Assembly: GCA_934086775.1 (NCBI GenBank)
Contig: CAKOIJ010000008.1
Location: 1 to 31,238 of the forward strand
DNA from: an uncultured Bacilli bacterium
GTDB lineage: Bacteria; Bacillota_I; Bacilli_A; RF39; UBA660
DNA: 31,238 nt
Direction of reading: 5' to 3'
Shown here piece after piece: positions 13,641-22,550 of this stretch. How positions within the stretch are numbered: the stretch's first letter is position 1; every line of letters starts with the position of its first letter. Under the pieces are notes generated by a model that was given only the letters and a program-made list of their open reading frames with translations, was not told the origin of the DNA and searched no databases. The position numbers and the translations under genes were made by a program.

Positions 13641-14306
13641 CTAACTTTTTAATATTTCTCTTCTACTCTCATTATATTCTTTTTCAGAAATAACTCCTTC
13701 ATTAAACAGTTCTTTTAATTCCTTAAGTTTATCTTTTTTACTTTGATTAACCATCTTATTTTTTTGTTTAGTTTTTACAATATCTTTTTCTTTTTCTGGG
13801 ATTTTATCAATTAAATATTGATGTAAAGAAAGTGGAAAAAATAGTTTATGTCTAATATTATCAGAAAAATAATTTACACATATACATCGGGTATCATGTA
13901 CGACTGTTTTAGTTTCAATTGTTTTGTTTTTTCTTTGACCGCCTAAAATCATACCTGCATCTCCCGCGATTAAACTTCCTATTATAGCGCCGCCTAAGTC
14001 AATACCAGTGCTTTCACCACCACTAATTATCTGTTCTCTATATTTTTCTCCAATAATTTCATAATATTCAATATCTTTTACACTTATATCAAATATATTG
14101 ATAACCTTATTTTTACAAGTATTATTTTTTTCACTTAAATACATAGGATAAACTTTAAATCTATTATCTTTTATTAAGACTATAACCCCAGAATTTTGAG
14201 GGATATTATTAATTCCACCCAATGAAGTTGTATTTACTCCTACATAGGTTTTATCTAAAAATTTTATAAAATTTATATGATTTTGATTAACATTATACCT
14301 AGTCAT
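13641..14306 (-). CDS. SHOCT-domain protein with glycine-zipper segment
   Basis: 221 aa. The last 31 residues (DKLKELKELFNEGVISEKEYNESRREILKS) are a SHOCT domain, a short motif common at the ends of otherwise unrelated proteins and thought to mediate oligomerisation. The N-terminal half looks like a beta-rich PH-like domain (residues about 20-90). A glycine-rich stretch (about 96-124, GGAIIGSLIAGDAGMILGG) follows and could pack against a membrane or self-associate. GGAGGT precedes ATG 14306. It is the third gene of the island operon, 20 bp after the larger zinc-ribbon gene. Function unknown; it may be the adaptor or effector of this set. Confidence 0.75.
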   Translation of the reverse strand: MTRYNVNQNHINFIKFLDKTYVGVNTTSLGGINNIPQNSGVIVLIKDNRFKVYPMYLSEKNNTCKNKVINIFDISVKDIEYYEIIGEKYREQIISGGESTGIDLGGAIIGSLIAGDAGMILGGQRKNKTIETKTVVHDTRCICVNYFSDNIRHKLFFPLSLHQYLIDKIPEKEKDIVKTKQKNKMVNQSKKDKLKELKELFNEGVISEKEYNESRREILKS

Positions 14307-14326
14307 TTCTACCTCCTAAACATCTT

Positions 14327-16198
14327 CTATTTAAAATATTTTTCATACTGGCAATTTGTATTACAAACAGCACCTATGCTTTTTAAATATTTATATTTAG
14401 CCTTATCTCTATCACAGTTTTTAACTTCGGTGGCATATGCATGTCCATTTGATATATTACTGCAGCTATGATAATTATCCAAAATATAATCAAGTGTTGA
14501 ATATTTACCATCGAGCGTATTACTTATTTCATTAACTTTAACTCCATATTTATATAGCAATTTTGCTTTTTCTATAAACAAATTACTTGAAATATTTTCA
14601 CTACTTGCTAATTCGTGAAAAAAATTTTCTTTATAAACAAAATCAATATAAGTCATATCTCCACCAACTAAACGATAATTAATAATGACATCGCTAGGAA
14701 CATCTTTATTTGACATAGAAGAATGCAGTTCTGAGGCACAATTTCCATCTTTTTCATATATTAATTTAATGTTATCTTTACTAAATAAATCAGTGGTAAA
14801 ACAAGTATTATCTTCACTATTTACATGATAATTATATGCCCATTCTATTAAACTATCATATTTACAATTACTTAAATTATATTCTTTTAAGTAACTATTT
14901 AAATATCTATCATATTTACCACAAAAATTAAATAAATCATGTGAATATATCCATTCATTCTTTTTGGTTAAAGTTAAATATTTACTATGATCACTAAAGG
15001 CATCTAAATCATTTTTTAAATAATCTAAAGTTAAAATTTTATTAACAGCATAATAATCCATTTTATAATTATTAATATATAAATAATCTAAATAAGTTGT
15101 ATTAATAATTGTATTTTCAAAACTTAAAATATCTATCTCATAAACATCACTGTTTACAGGATAATTTTTTTTATAATTTTGATGTAAATTTTCCTTTAAA
15201 ACATCATAATATTTTTGATACATTTCAGTATTATTAGATTCTATGATTTTTTCTATGTCTTCATCAGATAAATCATTATTAAGTAAATAATAAACATAAT
15301 CACTACATTTATAATTACTAATTATACTATCAAAAGTTCTAGAACTATACTCATTTGAATCACAATATTTGCTTATAATTTGTTCATTTCTATTTCTCGT
15401 ATTTTTATTATCGATAACATAATAGATTGTTATAACTATCAATAAAATAATTCCAACAAAAATCAATATTTTAGAAATGTATTTCATATTTCTGCTTTTA
15501 ATTTTGTATTCAATTAATTTTATTTTGCTTTCTTCGCTTAACTCATCTAAAATATTTTTATTTATTTCAATATTATATTCTGATTCTAATTCATTAATAA
15601 AATATGTATTTTCACTTATTATGTCATCGCTTTGAAAATTAAAACATGAATATTTAAATTTTACAAAATTTTTAATTATTTTCTCTTCGGTATCATATAA
15701 TAAAACGAAATCTTTGGGTGCTCCACATTCCGGACATTCTTTCTCTTTAGAAGCACAACCGCAAGCACATATATAATAATTTTTGTTAGAATAAGGAAGG
15801 ACTAATATTTTACTAAAACCTTTTAATTTCATTTTTTTAAGAATTGATAAATATTTTTTATTAAAGTTATATTTAGAATAATCTATTGTAACTTTGTTAT
15901 CTAATTCAACGATTTTTTTATTTTTAAAATATTTAGTAATTTTAAAATTATTAGATAAATCACTTCTTTTATATGTGCATACTTTAACATTATCATCTAT
16001 TTTTTCATCATATAAACATTTAATATTGTCAACATAAACATACCCTATTTCATCAATATTAAATTTAGTATAAAAATATATATCTACATATTTAACATTT
16101 TTATAAGTATATTCATAGTACTCATGCATAAAAATTTCAGTGTTAATGTCATTTTCAATTTTAAATTCTATTATTTTATTTAATACATATTCATTCAT
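14327..16198 (-). CDS. Zinc-ribbon/one-TM protein with cysteine-containing ectodomain (large paralogue)
   Basis: 623 aa of unknown function. Residues 1-140 are a unique cytoplasmic region. A zinc ribbon sits at about 144-159 (CACGCASKEKECPECG), a membrane helix at about 241-262, and an outer domain of about 360 residues follows. The outer domain begins with KYCDSNEYSS...SNYKCSDYV and ends CNTNCQYEKYFK; both ends match the neighbouring smaller protein (QFCKEGEY...DNFDCPSYV and CYMNCAYERNFK), so the two are paralogues. Near the C-terminus, KYGVKVNEISNTLDGKYSTLDYIL looks ankyrin-like. It starts 3 bp after the smaller gene; AAGGAA lies upstream. Confidence 0.75.
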   Translation of the reverse strand: MNEYVLNKIIEFKIENDINTEIFMHEYYEYTYKNVKYVDIYFYTKFNIDEIGYVYVDNIKCLYDEKIDDNVKVCTYKRSDLSNNFKITKYFKNKKIVELDNKVTIDYSKYNFNKKYLSILKKMKLKGFSKILVLPYSNKNYYICACGCASKEKECPECGAPKDFVLLYDTEEKIIKNFVKFKYSCFNFQSDDIISENTYFINELESEYNIEINKNILDELSEESKIKLIEYKIKSRNMKYISKILIFVGIILLIVITIYYVIDNKNTRNRNEQIISKYCDSNEYSSRTFDSIISNYKCSDYVYYLLNNDLSDEDIEKIIESNNTEMYQKYYDVLKENLHQNYKKNYPVNSDVYEIDILSFENTIINTTYLDYLYINNYKMDYYAVNKILTLDYLKNDLDAFSDHSKYLTLTKKNEWIYSHDLFNFCGKYDRYLNSYLKEYNLSNCKYDSLIEWAYNYHVNSEDNTCFTTDLFSKDNIKLIYEKDGNCASELHSSMSNKDVPSDVIINYRLVGGDMTYIDFVYKENFFHELASSENISSNLFIEKAKLLYKYGVKVNEISNTLDGKYSTLDYILDNYHSCSNISNGHAYATEVKNCDRDKAKYKYLKSIGAVCNTNCQYEKYFK

Positions 16199-16200
16199 AA

Positions 16201-17340
16201 TTATTTAAAATTCCTTTCATAAGCACAATTCATATAACATCTATAATTATATGATTTTAATATTTTATACACAGCTTTATTTTGACTAGTATTTTTAAGG
16301 TGACCAACTAAATAATCAAGCGCAGTACTATATGTTGAATCATACCCTTCTTTTAATGCATTTTCAATTATGTATTTTAATTTCTTTTCTACGTCATTTA
16401 CATTATATCTTAAACTATACATGAGTTCATAAATAGGGTCTTCTCCTTTTGTATAAAATCTACCACCATATTCATGATAATTAAGTATATCTTCATAATC
16501 TACAATGTTTAAATTACGTAATAGCATTAGATATAAATGAGATAAATCTTCTTCATTAGTGGCGCTTTTAAAAAGTTCTGAATTAAATAGCATTATAAAA
16601 TTAATAGCATCTTCATCATAATATTTTTTGTATAACTGAAAAAATAACGGTTCTTTACTAACTTCTTTTATTAGCTTAATACTACTGCTATTTTGATATG
16701 CATAGGAAACTCCGAAATATGTTTCAATATTATAAAATGTATATTTTTCTTTATCCATACATTTTATAATACCTTTATATGCGCCTACATTATTTGCTAT
16801 TACGCTCTCATATATTAATGACTCGTATTCTTTTTCGCTTTTAACTCCACACAAATCATTATTGTAAAGAAAACTATAATACCTTTCTTCATAAATAGGT
16901 TTATCATAAATATTACTTATATCATTATTATTAAAATAATAATAGGTTTCATAAATAAGTCCATTACTTATTTTAATAAGATCATCTATATTATTAGAAG
17001 TGAGATTACTTCCTGAAGTATCAATCATATAACTAACATAAGAAGGACAATCAAAATTATCAATTACACTACTTAAAGTAACATTTTCTTTATATTCTCC
17101 CTCTTTACAAAATTGTTCTACAAGTTTATCTTTTTCTTTAATAGAATATTTAGCATTAACTAAAATAACAATTAATGTAATTAAAATAATTACTAAAAAT
17201 ATTCCGATAGCGAATTTTCCATATTTATTAATATTTTTTGTATTATCAATTACTTTTATATCACTTTTTAAAGTGATACTACAATAAGGGCAAGTGTAGC
17301 TATTATCCTCAATTTTTTTGCCACAATTAAAACATATCAC
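16201..17340 (-). CDS. Zinc-ribbon/one-TM protein with cysteine-containing ectodomain (small paralogue)
   Basis: 379 aa of unknown function. It opens with a zinc ribbon (CFNCGKKIEDNSYTCPYC, residues 3-20), then one membrane helix (about 42-62, IGIFLVIILITLIVILV) and a long helical outer domain. Paired cysteines near its start, and a C-terminal C-x3-C before the ending YERNFK, are shared with the larger neighbour. The start is GTG 17340, with GGAG upstream. It is first in the island operon and directly follows a strong promoter. The domain order (cytoplasmic metal site, helix, outer domain) would suit a sensor or an envelope-surveillance protein; that is inference. Confidence 0.75.
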   Translation of the reverse strand: MICFNCGKKIEDNSYTCPYCSITLKSDIKVIDNTKNINKYGKFAIGIFLVIILITLIVILVNAKYSIKEKDKLVEQFCKEGEYKENVTLSSVIDNFDCPSYVSYMIDTSGSNLTSNNIDDLIKISNGLIYETYYYFNNNDISNIYDKPIYEERYYSFLYNNDLCGVKSEKEYESLIYESVIANNVGAYKGIIKCMDKEKYTFYNIETYFGVSYAYQNSSSIKLIKEVSKEPLFFQLYKKYYDEDAINFIMLFNSELFKSATNEEDLSHLYLMLLRNLNIVDYEDILNYHEYGGRFYTKGEDPIYELMYSLRYNVNDVEKKLKYIIENALKEGYDSTYSTALDYLVGHLKNTSQNKAVYKILKSYNYRCYMNCAYERNFK

Positions 17341-17361
17341 AAAACCACACTCCGTGTATAC

Positions 17362-17390
17362 ATTATAATATGAATTAAATAAAATTTCAA
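17362..17390 (-). promoter_or_regulatory. Island operon promoter
   Basis: Minus strand: TTGAAA (17390-17385), 17 bp, TATAAT (17367-17362), almost consensus. It drives the two zinc-ribbon genes and the SHOCT gene. Confidence 0.75.
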
Positions 17391-17421
17391 CAAATAAAGT
17401 GGCTTCAATAAAGCACTTTTT
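17391..17421. terminator. Terminator after lepA, at the island edge
   Basis: AAAGT-g-GCTT (17396-17405) pairs with AAGC-ACTTT (17411-17419), with T runs on both sides. It lies just inside the island, so it came with it and insulates the island operon from lepA. Confidence 0.65.
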
Positions 17422-17422
17422 C

Positions 17423-17459
17423 TAATAAGTTTATCACACTTATTCCTTCTTATCAACAC
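17423..17459. repeat. Right 37-bp direct repeat, the genuine lepA 3' end
   Basis: Identical to 13095-13131. The 7-7-7 inverted core is at 17424-17444 and spans the lepA stop codon. Confidence 0.9.
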
Positions 17460-19224
17460 TTAATACTGATAAAAATGCTTCTTGAGGTACTTCTACGCTA
17501 CCCACTTGTTTCATACGTTTTTTACCCTCTTTCTGTTTCTCTAGTAGTTTTCTTTTTCTTGAAACATCTCCCCCATAACATTTAGCTAGGACATTTTTCT
17601 TCATTGCAGATAGTGTTTCCCTTGCAATTACTCTAGTGCCAATGCTTGCTTGAATAGGCACAGTAAACATTTGTCTTGGTATAATCTTTTTTAAATTTTC
17701 TACTATTACTTTTCCCCTTCTATAAGCATCATCCTTATGTACTATGATACTTAAAGCATCTACTATTTCTCCATTTAATAATATATCCAATTTAACTAGT
17801 TTACTTTCTTTATTACCAATAAAATCATAGTCAAATGAAGCATAACCTTTAGTAAAACTTTTAAGTTTGTCAAAGAAATCATACACTATTTCTGAAAGTG
17901 GAAGTTCATATATTACATTAACTCTTTTTTCATCAATATACTCAACATTCTTATATATTCCTCTTTTATCTTGGCAGAGTTCCATTACACTACCAACATA
18001 CTCATTAGGTACAAACACATTTGTTCTTACATAAGGTTCTTTTACACATTTAACTTTACTTTGATCTGGCATTTTATTTGGACTATCTATATTAATTTTT
18101 TCTCCATTATTAAGTTCTACTTCATAAATAACACTAGGACTAGTTGCAATAAGTTCAATATTAAATTCTCTTTCTATTCTTTCTTCTATTATTTCCATAT
18201 GAAGAAGTCCCAAAAAACCACATCTAAAACCAAAACCTAAAGCATCTGATTTTTCAGGTTCAAATGTAAGAGCAGCATCATTTAATTTTAATTTCATAAG
18301 TGCTTCTTTTAAATTAGGGTATTTACTACTATCAATTGGAAATAAACCACTATAAACCATCGGTTTCATTGGCTTATAACCAGGGAGTGCTTCTACTTCT
18401 TCACCATCATGACAAATAGTATCACCAACACGTACATCTTCTATACTTTTAATACTTGCTGTTAAGTACCCAACTTCTCCACTAGATAATTCATTTCTCG
18501 GACTATCTTTTGGAGTTGTTTTACCAAGTTCAGTTACTTCATACACCGCTCCTGTACTTACCATTTTAATTTTATCTTTTATTTTTACTTTACCATCTAC
18601 AACCTTAATTAATGTAACTACTCCTTTATAACTATCAAAGTATGAATCAAATATAAGCGCTCTTAAATTAACAGATGTACTTTTTGGAGAAGGTACTTTT
18701 TCTATAATAGAATCCATTAACTTTTCTACACCTTCACCAGTTTTACCACTTACACATAATATTTCATTTCTATCAAAACCTATTGTTTTAACAAGTTCAT
18801 CTTTTACTCTTTCAGGATCTGCGTTAGGTAAATCTATTTTATTAATAACTGGAATAATTGTTAAATCATTTTCAAGCGCTAAATATAAATTAGCAAGAGT
18901 TTGTGCTTCAATACCCTGTGTTGCATCTACAACTAATATAGCACCCTCACATGCTGCTAAACTTCTTGAAACCTCATAACTAAAGTCTACATGTCCGGGA
19001 GTATCTATTAAATGAAGTATATAACCTTTATATTTAAGTTCAACAGCATTTAATTTAATAGTAATTCCTCTTTCTCTTTCTATATCCATATTATCTAAGA
19101 GTTGTGCTCTTTTTTCTCTATCGGTAACATTACCGCATATATCGAGTATTCTATCAGCTAAAGTGCTTTTACCATGATCAATATGTGCTATAATACAAAA
19201 GTTTCTTATTTTATTCATGTCCAT
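17440..19224 (-). CDS. lepA: Elongation factor 4 (LepA), ribosome-associated GTPase
   Basis: Translational GTPase linked to ribosome back-translocation and assembly. It shows G1 AHIDHGKSTL, the switch region around RERGITIK, G3 DTPGHVDF, G4 NKIDL, the LepA-type FGFRCGFLGLLHMEI, and the C-terminal LepA domain (AKCYGGDVSRKRKLLEKQKEGKKRMK). 594 aa, full length. The last codons (DKKE) form the attachment-like repeat; the protein remains intact because the inserted copy recreates the same end. ATG 19224 has only a weak ribosome site. Confidence 0.97.
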   Translation of the reverse strand: MDMNKIRNFCIIAHIDHGKSTLADRILDICGNVTDREKRAQLLDNMDIERERGITIKLNAVELKYKGYILHLIDTPGHVDFSYEVSRSLAACEGAILVVDATQGIEAQTLANLYLALENDLTIIPVINKIDLPNADPERVKDELVKTIGFDRNEILCVSGKTGEGVEKLMDSIIEKVPSPKSTSVNLRALIFDSYFDSYKGVVTLIKVVDGKVKIKDKIKMVSTGAVYEVTELGKTTPKDSPRNELSSGEVGYLTASIKSIEDVRVGDTICHDGEEVEALPGYKPMKPMVYSGLFPIDSSKYPNLKEALMKLKLNDAALTFEPEKSDALGFGFRCGFLGLLHMEIIEERIEREFNIELIATSPSVIYEVELNNGEKINIDSPNKMPDQSKVKCVKEPYVRTNVFVPNEYVGSVMELCQDKRGIYKNVEYIDEKRVNVIYELPLSEIVYDFFDKLKSFTKGYASFDYDFIGNKESKLVKLDILLNGEIVDALSIIVHKDDAYRRGKVIVENLKKIIPRQMFTVPIQASIGTRVIARETLSAMKKNVLAKCYGGDVSRKRKLLEKQKEGKKRMKQVGSVEVPQEAFLSVLSVDKKE

Positions 19225-19289
19225 ATTCTTTCACATCCGATTAAAAGTATATCATATTTTTATTAATTATAAAAGATTTTTAATATCTA

Positions 19290-19320
19290 ATATAAAAACT
19301 GATAAAAATTTATCAGTTTT
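19290..19320 (-). terminator. aspS terminator
   Basis: AAAACTGATAAA (19295-19306) / TTTATCAGTTTT (19309-19320), then T-rich on the minus strand. Confidence 0.8.
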
Positions 19321-19337
19321 ACACAAATTATATGAAG

Positions 19338-21086
19338 TTAATCCCTTATTTTTAAATGTGTTTCTCTTAATTGCTGTTCAGTTACTTCTGTAGGTCCACC
19401 CATAAGAAGATCTTGTCCACTTACGTTAGGTGGGAATATCTGTACTTCTCTTAAATTTTCTTCTCCTGTTAAAAGCATTATTATTCTATCTATTCCAGGA
19501 GCCATTCCAGCATGTGGTGGAGCACCATATTGGAAAGCAGTATATAAACTCTTAAATTTAGTTTTAACTACTTCTTCATTATATCCTGCTATTTCAAAAG
19601 CTTTTTTCATTATTTCTATACTATGATTTCTAACAGCACCACTTGCCATCTCACAGCCATTACATACAAAGTCATATTGATATGCAACAATACTAGATAT
19701 TTCTTTACTATTTAAAGCCTCTAATCCACCTTGTGGCATACTAAATGGATTATGTGCAAAATCCCACTTATTATCTTCCTCATTCCATTCATAAAATGGA
19801 AAGTCATTAACTATACAGAATTCAAATCTATCTTCGTCTATTAAATCTAATTCTTCACCCAATTTAGTTCTTAATAATCCTGCATATTTTTCACATTTAT
19901 TTTTATCACTTATTATGAATAAACAATCATTTACATTAAGTTTTAATACCTTAATTAATTTATTTATTTCTTCTTCACTTAAATATTTTACAATACTTCC
20001 TTTTAATGACAAATCTTCCATTACTTTTATATAAGAAAGTCCTGCTAAACCAATACTTTTTGCATACTCTTCCATGCCTTTAAACCAACTATTAGACTTA
20101 TCTAGTTTACTTACTTTTATACCTCTTATAGTACTTCCTTTAAATGGCTCAAATGTACTATTATTTAATATATCTGTAAGTTCAGATATTATAAGTGGAT
20201 TTCTTAAATCAGGTTTATCAGTTCCATACATAAGCATAGCATCTTTATATGCAATTCTCCTAAAAGGAGCTGGACTTACATATTTATCACTAAATGTAGT
20301 AAATATATCATAGAATATCTTTTCTCCTACTTTATATATATCCTCTTCTGTAACAAAACTCATTTCTAAATCTAATTGATAAAACTCAAGCGTTCTATCT
20401 GCTCTACAGTCTTCATCCCTAAAACAAGGCGCTATTTGAAAATATCTATTAAATCCACTAACCATTAAAAGTTGTTTATATATTTGAGGTGCTTGTGGAA
20501 GTGCATAGAATTTACCTTTATATCTTCTACTAGGTATTATAAAATCTCTAGCACCTTCTGGACTACTTGTAGTTATAATTGGTGTAGATATCTCTGTAAA
20601 GTCCATGCTTTTCATTAAACTTCTAATATGGTCTATTACTTTAAATCTAAAAACCATATTATCATGTACTTTTTTATTTCTTAAATCTAAATACCTATAT
20701 TTAAGTCTAGTCTCTTCGCTCGCTTCTTCAGTGCTCCTATTAATTTCAAACGGCAAAACATTTAAACACTCTCCAAGTATATCTACACTTTTAGCAAGTA
20801 TTTCGATTTTACCTGTTTTCATATTTTTATTAATCATATCTTCAGTTCTTAATCTAACTTCTCCAGAAATAGAAACTGTACTTTCTCTAGTTATTCCTTC
20901 AAATAAACTAGCATCTTCTGTAATTATTTGTACTATACCTGTTTCATCTCTTAATGTAACAAAAGTTAACCCCCCTAATTTTCTTATACTATTTACCCAT
21001 CCTGCAACTTTTACTTCTTTACCTGCATACTCTTCATCAACTAGTCCAGAATAGACATTTCTGTAAATATTATTTACTTTTTCCAT
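19338..21086 (-). CDS. aspS: Aspartyl-tRNA synthetase
   Basis: Class II synthetase charging tRNA-Asp. It has an N-terminal OB anticodon-binding fold (residues 1-105, VKVAGWVNSIRKLGGLTFV), motif 2 with CFRDEDCRADRTLEFYQLDLE, the inserted bacterial GAD domain (about 290-410), and motif 3 GMAPGIDRIIMLLTGEEN. 582 aa, normal for the bacterial type. The end NVSGQDLLMGGPTEV is the expected flipping-loop/C-terminal region. AGGAGG precedes ATG 21086. Expression is controlled by a T-box leader whose specifier reads GAC (Asp). Discrimination between tRNA-Asp and tRNA-Asn is not tested here. Confidence 0.97.
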   Translation of the reverse strand: MEKVNNIYRNVYSGLVDEEYAGKEVKVAGWVNSIRKLGGLTFVTLRDETGIVQIITEDASLFEGITRESTVSISGEVRLRTEDMINKNMKTGKIEILAKSVDILGECLNVLPFEINRSTEEASEETRLKYRYLDLRNKKVHDNMVFRFKVIDHIRSLMKSMDFTEISTPIITTSSPEGARDFIIPSRRYKGKFYALPQAPQIYKQLLMVSGFNRYFQIAPCFRDEDCRADRTLEFYQLDLEMSFVTEEDIYKVGEKIFYDIFTTFSDKYVSPAPFRRIAYKDAMLMYGTDKPDLRNPLIISELTDILNNSTFEPFKGSTIRGIKVSKLDKSNSWFKGMEEYAKSIGLAGLSYIKVMEDLSLKGSIVKYLSEEEINKLIKVLKLNVNDCLFIISDKNKCEKYAGLLRTKLGEELDLIDEDRFEFCIVNDFPFYEWNEEDNKWDFAHNPFSMPQGGLEALNSKEISSIVAYQYDFVCNGCEMASGAVRNHSIEIMKKAFEIAGYNEEVVKTKFKSLYTAFQYGAPPHAGMAPGIDRIIMLLTGEENLREVQIFPPNVSGQDLLMGGPTEVTEQQLRETHLKIRD

Positions 21087-21328
21087 AAAAAATTCCTCCT
21101 TTAATATAAAAAATCTATAATCTAAGGACTAATAGCATATTATACCATCATATGCCATCAGCGGTGCCACCTTAGTTTATAGATTTTATCTATACTCTTT
21201 AATTCTTTAACGCAGAAATACGATTACTTTTATATTTTGTGTCTTCATAAATTATTTATTATTAGTTTTCACCATACACTAACTCTCTTTAAACAAATTA
21301 ATTTATTACTCCTCAAAACAAATAATAT
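21087..21328 (-). promoter_or_regulatory. T-box riboswitch, Asp-specific, controlling aspS
   Basis: Minus-strand leader of about 240 nt. The T-box core AAGGTGGCACCGC is at 21173-21161, where uncharged tRNA pairs its acceptor end. The likely specifier codon GAC (21243-21241) sits in stem I and is followed by A, as usual. The terminator pairs 21187-21170 with 21127-21108 and runs into T; it swallows the T-box core, so terminator and antiterminator exclude each other. Uncharged tRNA-Asp should switch aspS on. Confidence 0.9.
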
Positions 21329-21334
21329 ATATAA

Positions 21335-21363
21335 ATTATAATCTTTCATTTCTTCAAAGTCAA
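21335..21363 (-). promoter_or_regulatory. aspS leader promoter
   Basis: Minus strand: TTGACT (21363-21358), 17 bp, TATAAT (21340-21335). It overlaps the last codons of the upstream transglutaminase-like gene. Confidence 0.75.
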
Positions 21364-22446
21364 TACTAAATCTTTAACATATTCCTTTACTTCTTCTACA
21401 TTAGATACATTATGATTAATATATCTATTAATTTCTTTAATTATTTCTTTTTTATTATAACCTTCTAAATATCTTATATTTATTAATAAATATATCATTA
21501 CATCAAACGAATTCTTTCTTCTAATCAAATAATTTAATTTTTTTACATTAATTTTTTCTTCAAATAAGTATTCACTTTCTAACCTTAACTGTTTTTTTAA
21601 ATATTTATTTTTATTATTTTCATATTCATCAAATATACTAAATAAATACGGTTTTTCAACTATAGAAGATAAATCTCTAAATTCTTCATTATTAAATAGA
21701 AAACAATTATATAAATCTAACCCTTCGATTCTTTTACCATTTCTAGTTTTAGTAAATCTATTACTATCCCAGCAAGCATCCAGTAAGAATATTCCATCAG
21801 TTTCATATAGTTTATCTTTTACATATATTATATTTCTAGCATGATAAAGATTTTTAGTAGTAGTAGACTCAGTTATAAAAGTATTAATTTTAATATTATC
21901 ATCAATATTATATAAAACATTTTTAAGTAAAGTACTATAACCCATACAAGCAATATTACCTGTATCTAGATAATGTTTAATATCCCCTTTATAAACAGAT
22001 TCATTATTAACATTAGGTGATTTTATAGATTTTACTAAATCATAAGCATAAAATACTTTTTCAAGTGGGGTTAAATTCTTTCCTATGAAACTCCTATAAT
22101 ACTTTACTAAATTAATTACTTCTAATAAATCTTCATATTTATAATAAACAAACTCATCTTCATCATAGTAAGAATATGAATAAAGTCCATACATAAGATC
22201 TTCTTTAGGTATGTTATTAAATAATTTATCTAACTTATTTTTTATTAATAATTTATCCCCACATGGACAAATATATACTTTTTCATCTCTAGTAGATCTT
22301 ATTTTTTTATATATCTCCTTTAATACTTTAAAATCATTTAATAAGCCACACACATAAAATTTATTATCTTCATAAGTTACTTCTATATTATTCTCACTAA
22401 TAGTCATATTATTTTTTGGATTATTTATAAATAACTCTAAATTCAT
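21346..22446 (-). CDS. Transglutaminase-like protein
   Basis: 366 aa. The centre (about 160-230) carries a papain-like/transglutaminase triad in order: Cys in GNIACMGYSTLLKN, His in NLYHARNIIYV, Asp in GIFLLDACWD. Members of this superfamily act as proteases, peptidases or cross-linking enzymes; the substrate is unknown. There is no signal peptide or membrane helix, so it is cytoplasmic. A CPCGD motif near residue 60 could bind a metal or be structural. The C-terminal 100 residues are Lys/Asn-rich helices. AGGG precedes ATG 22446. It lies between mtaB and aspS, with no functional clue from either. Confidence 0.7.
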   Translation of the reverse strand: MNLELFINNPKNNMTISENNIEVTYEDNKFYVCGLLNDFKVLKEIYKKIRSTRDEKVYICPCGDKLLIKNKLDKLFNNIPKEDLMYGLYSYSYYDEDEFVYYKYEDLLEVINLVKYYRSFIGKNLTPLEKVFYAYDLVKSIKSPNVNNESVYKGDIKHYLDTGNIACMGYSTLLKNVLYNIDDNIKINTFITESTTTKNLYHARNIIYVKDKLYETDGIFLLDACWDSNRFTKTRNGKRIEGLDLYNCFLFNNEEFRDLSSIVEKPYLFSIFDEYENNKNKYLKKQLRLESEYLFEEKINVKKLNYLIRRKNSFDVMIYLLINIRYLEGYNKKEIIKEINRYINHNVSNVEEVKEYVKDLVLTLKK

Positions 22447-22479
22447 AAGTGTTCCCTCAAGTTAAATATATCATAAATA

Positions 22480-22521
22480 AAAAGAAAAGTCTACTTAAGA
22501 CTTTTCCGGAATTGAATTCCG
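22480..22521 (-). terminator. mtaB terminator region
   Basis: Two hairpins: CGGAATT-G-AATTCCG (22507-22521), then AAAAGTCT (22485-22492) / AGACTTTT (22498-22505) followed on the minus strand by CTTTTTATTT. Confidence 0.7.
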
Positions 22522-22550
22522 ATAATTTCCTTTTTTGACTTTTTCGGAAT

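Larger units (their letters stand above)
13095..17459. mobile_element. 4.3-kb genomic island inserted at the 3' end of lepA
   Basis: The 37-bp perfect direct repeats at both ends, one of them the real 3' end of lepA, are what site-specific integration into a gene end leaves behind. Removing 13095-17422 restores lepA followed directly by the gene at 12579-13082. Contents: a promoter, two related zinc-ribbon membrane proteins, a SHOCT protein, about 380 bp without a clear gene, and a tandem pseudoknot RNA array with terminator. No integrase or transposase is present, so any movement would need an enzyme from elsewhere. A duplication without mobility is the alternative. Confidence 0.65.

Noticed and set aside
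17423..17459. Truncation of lepA by the island
   Set aside because: The lepA frame is full length with its normal KKE end; the repeat restores it.
20605..21054. 149-codon ORF on the + strand
   Set aside because: It is the shadow of aspS; the opposite frame has all synthetase motifs, and this one has no ribosome site.
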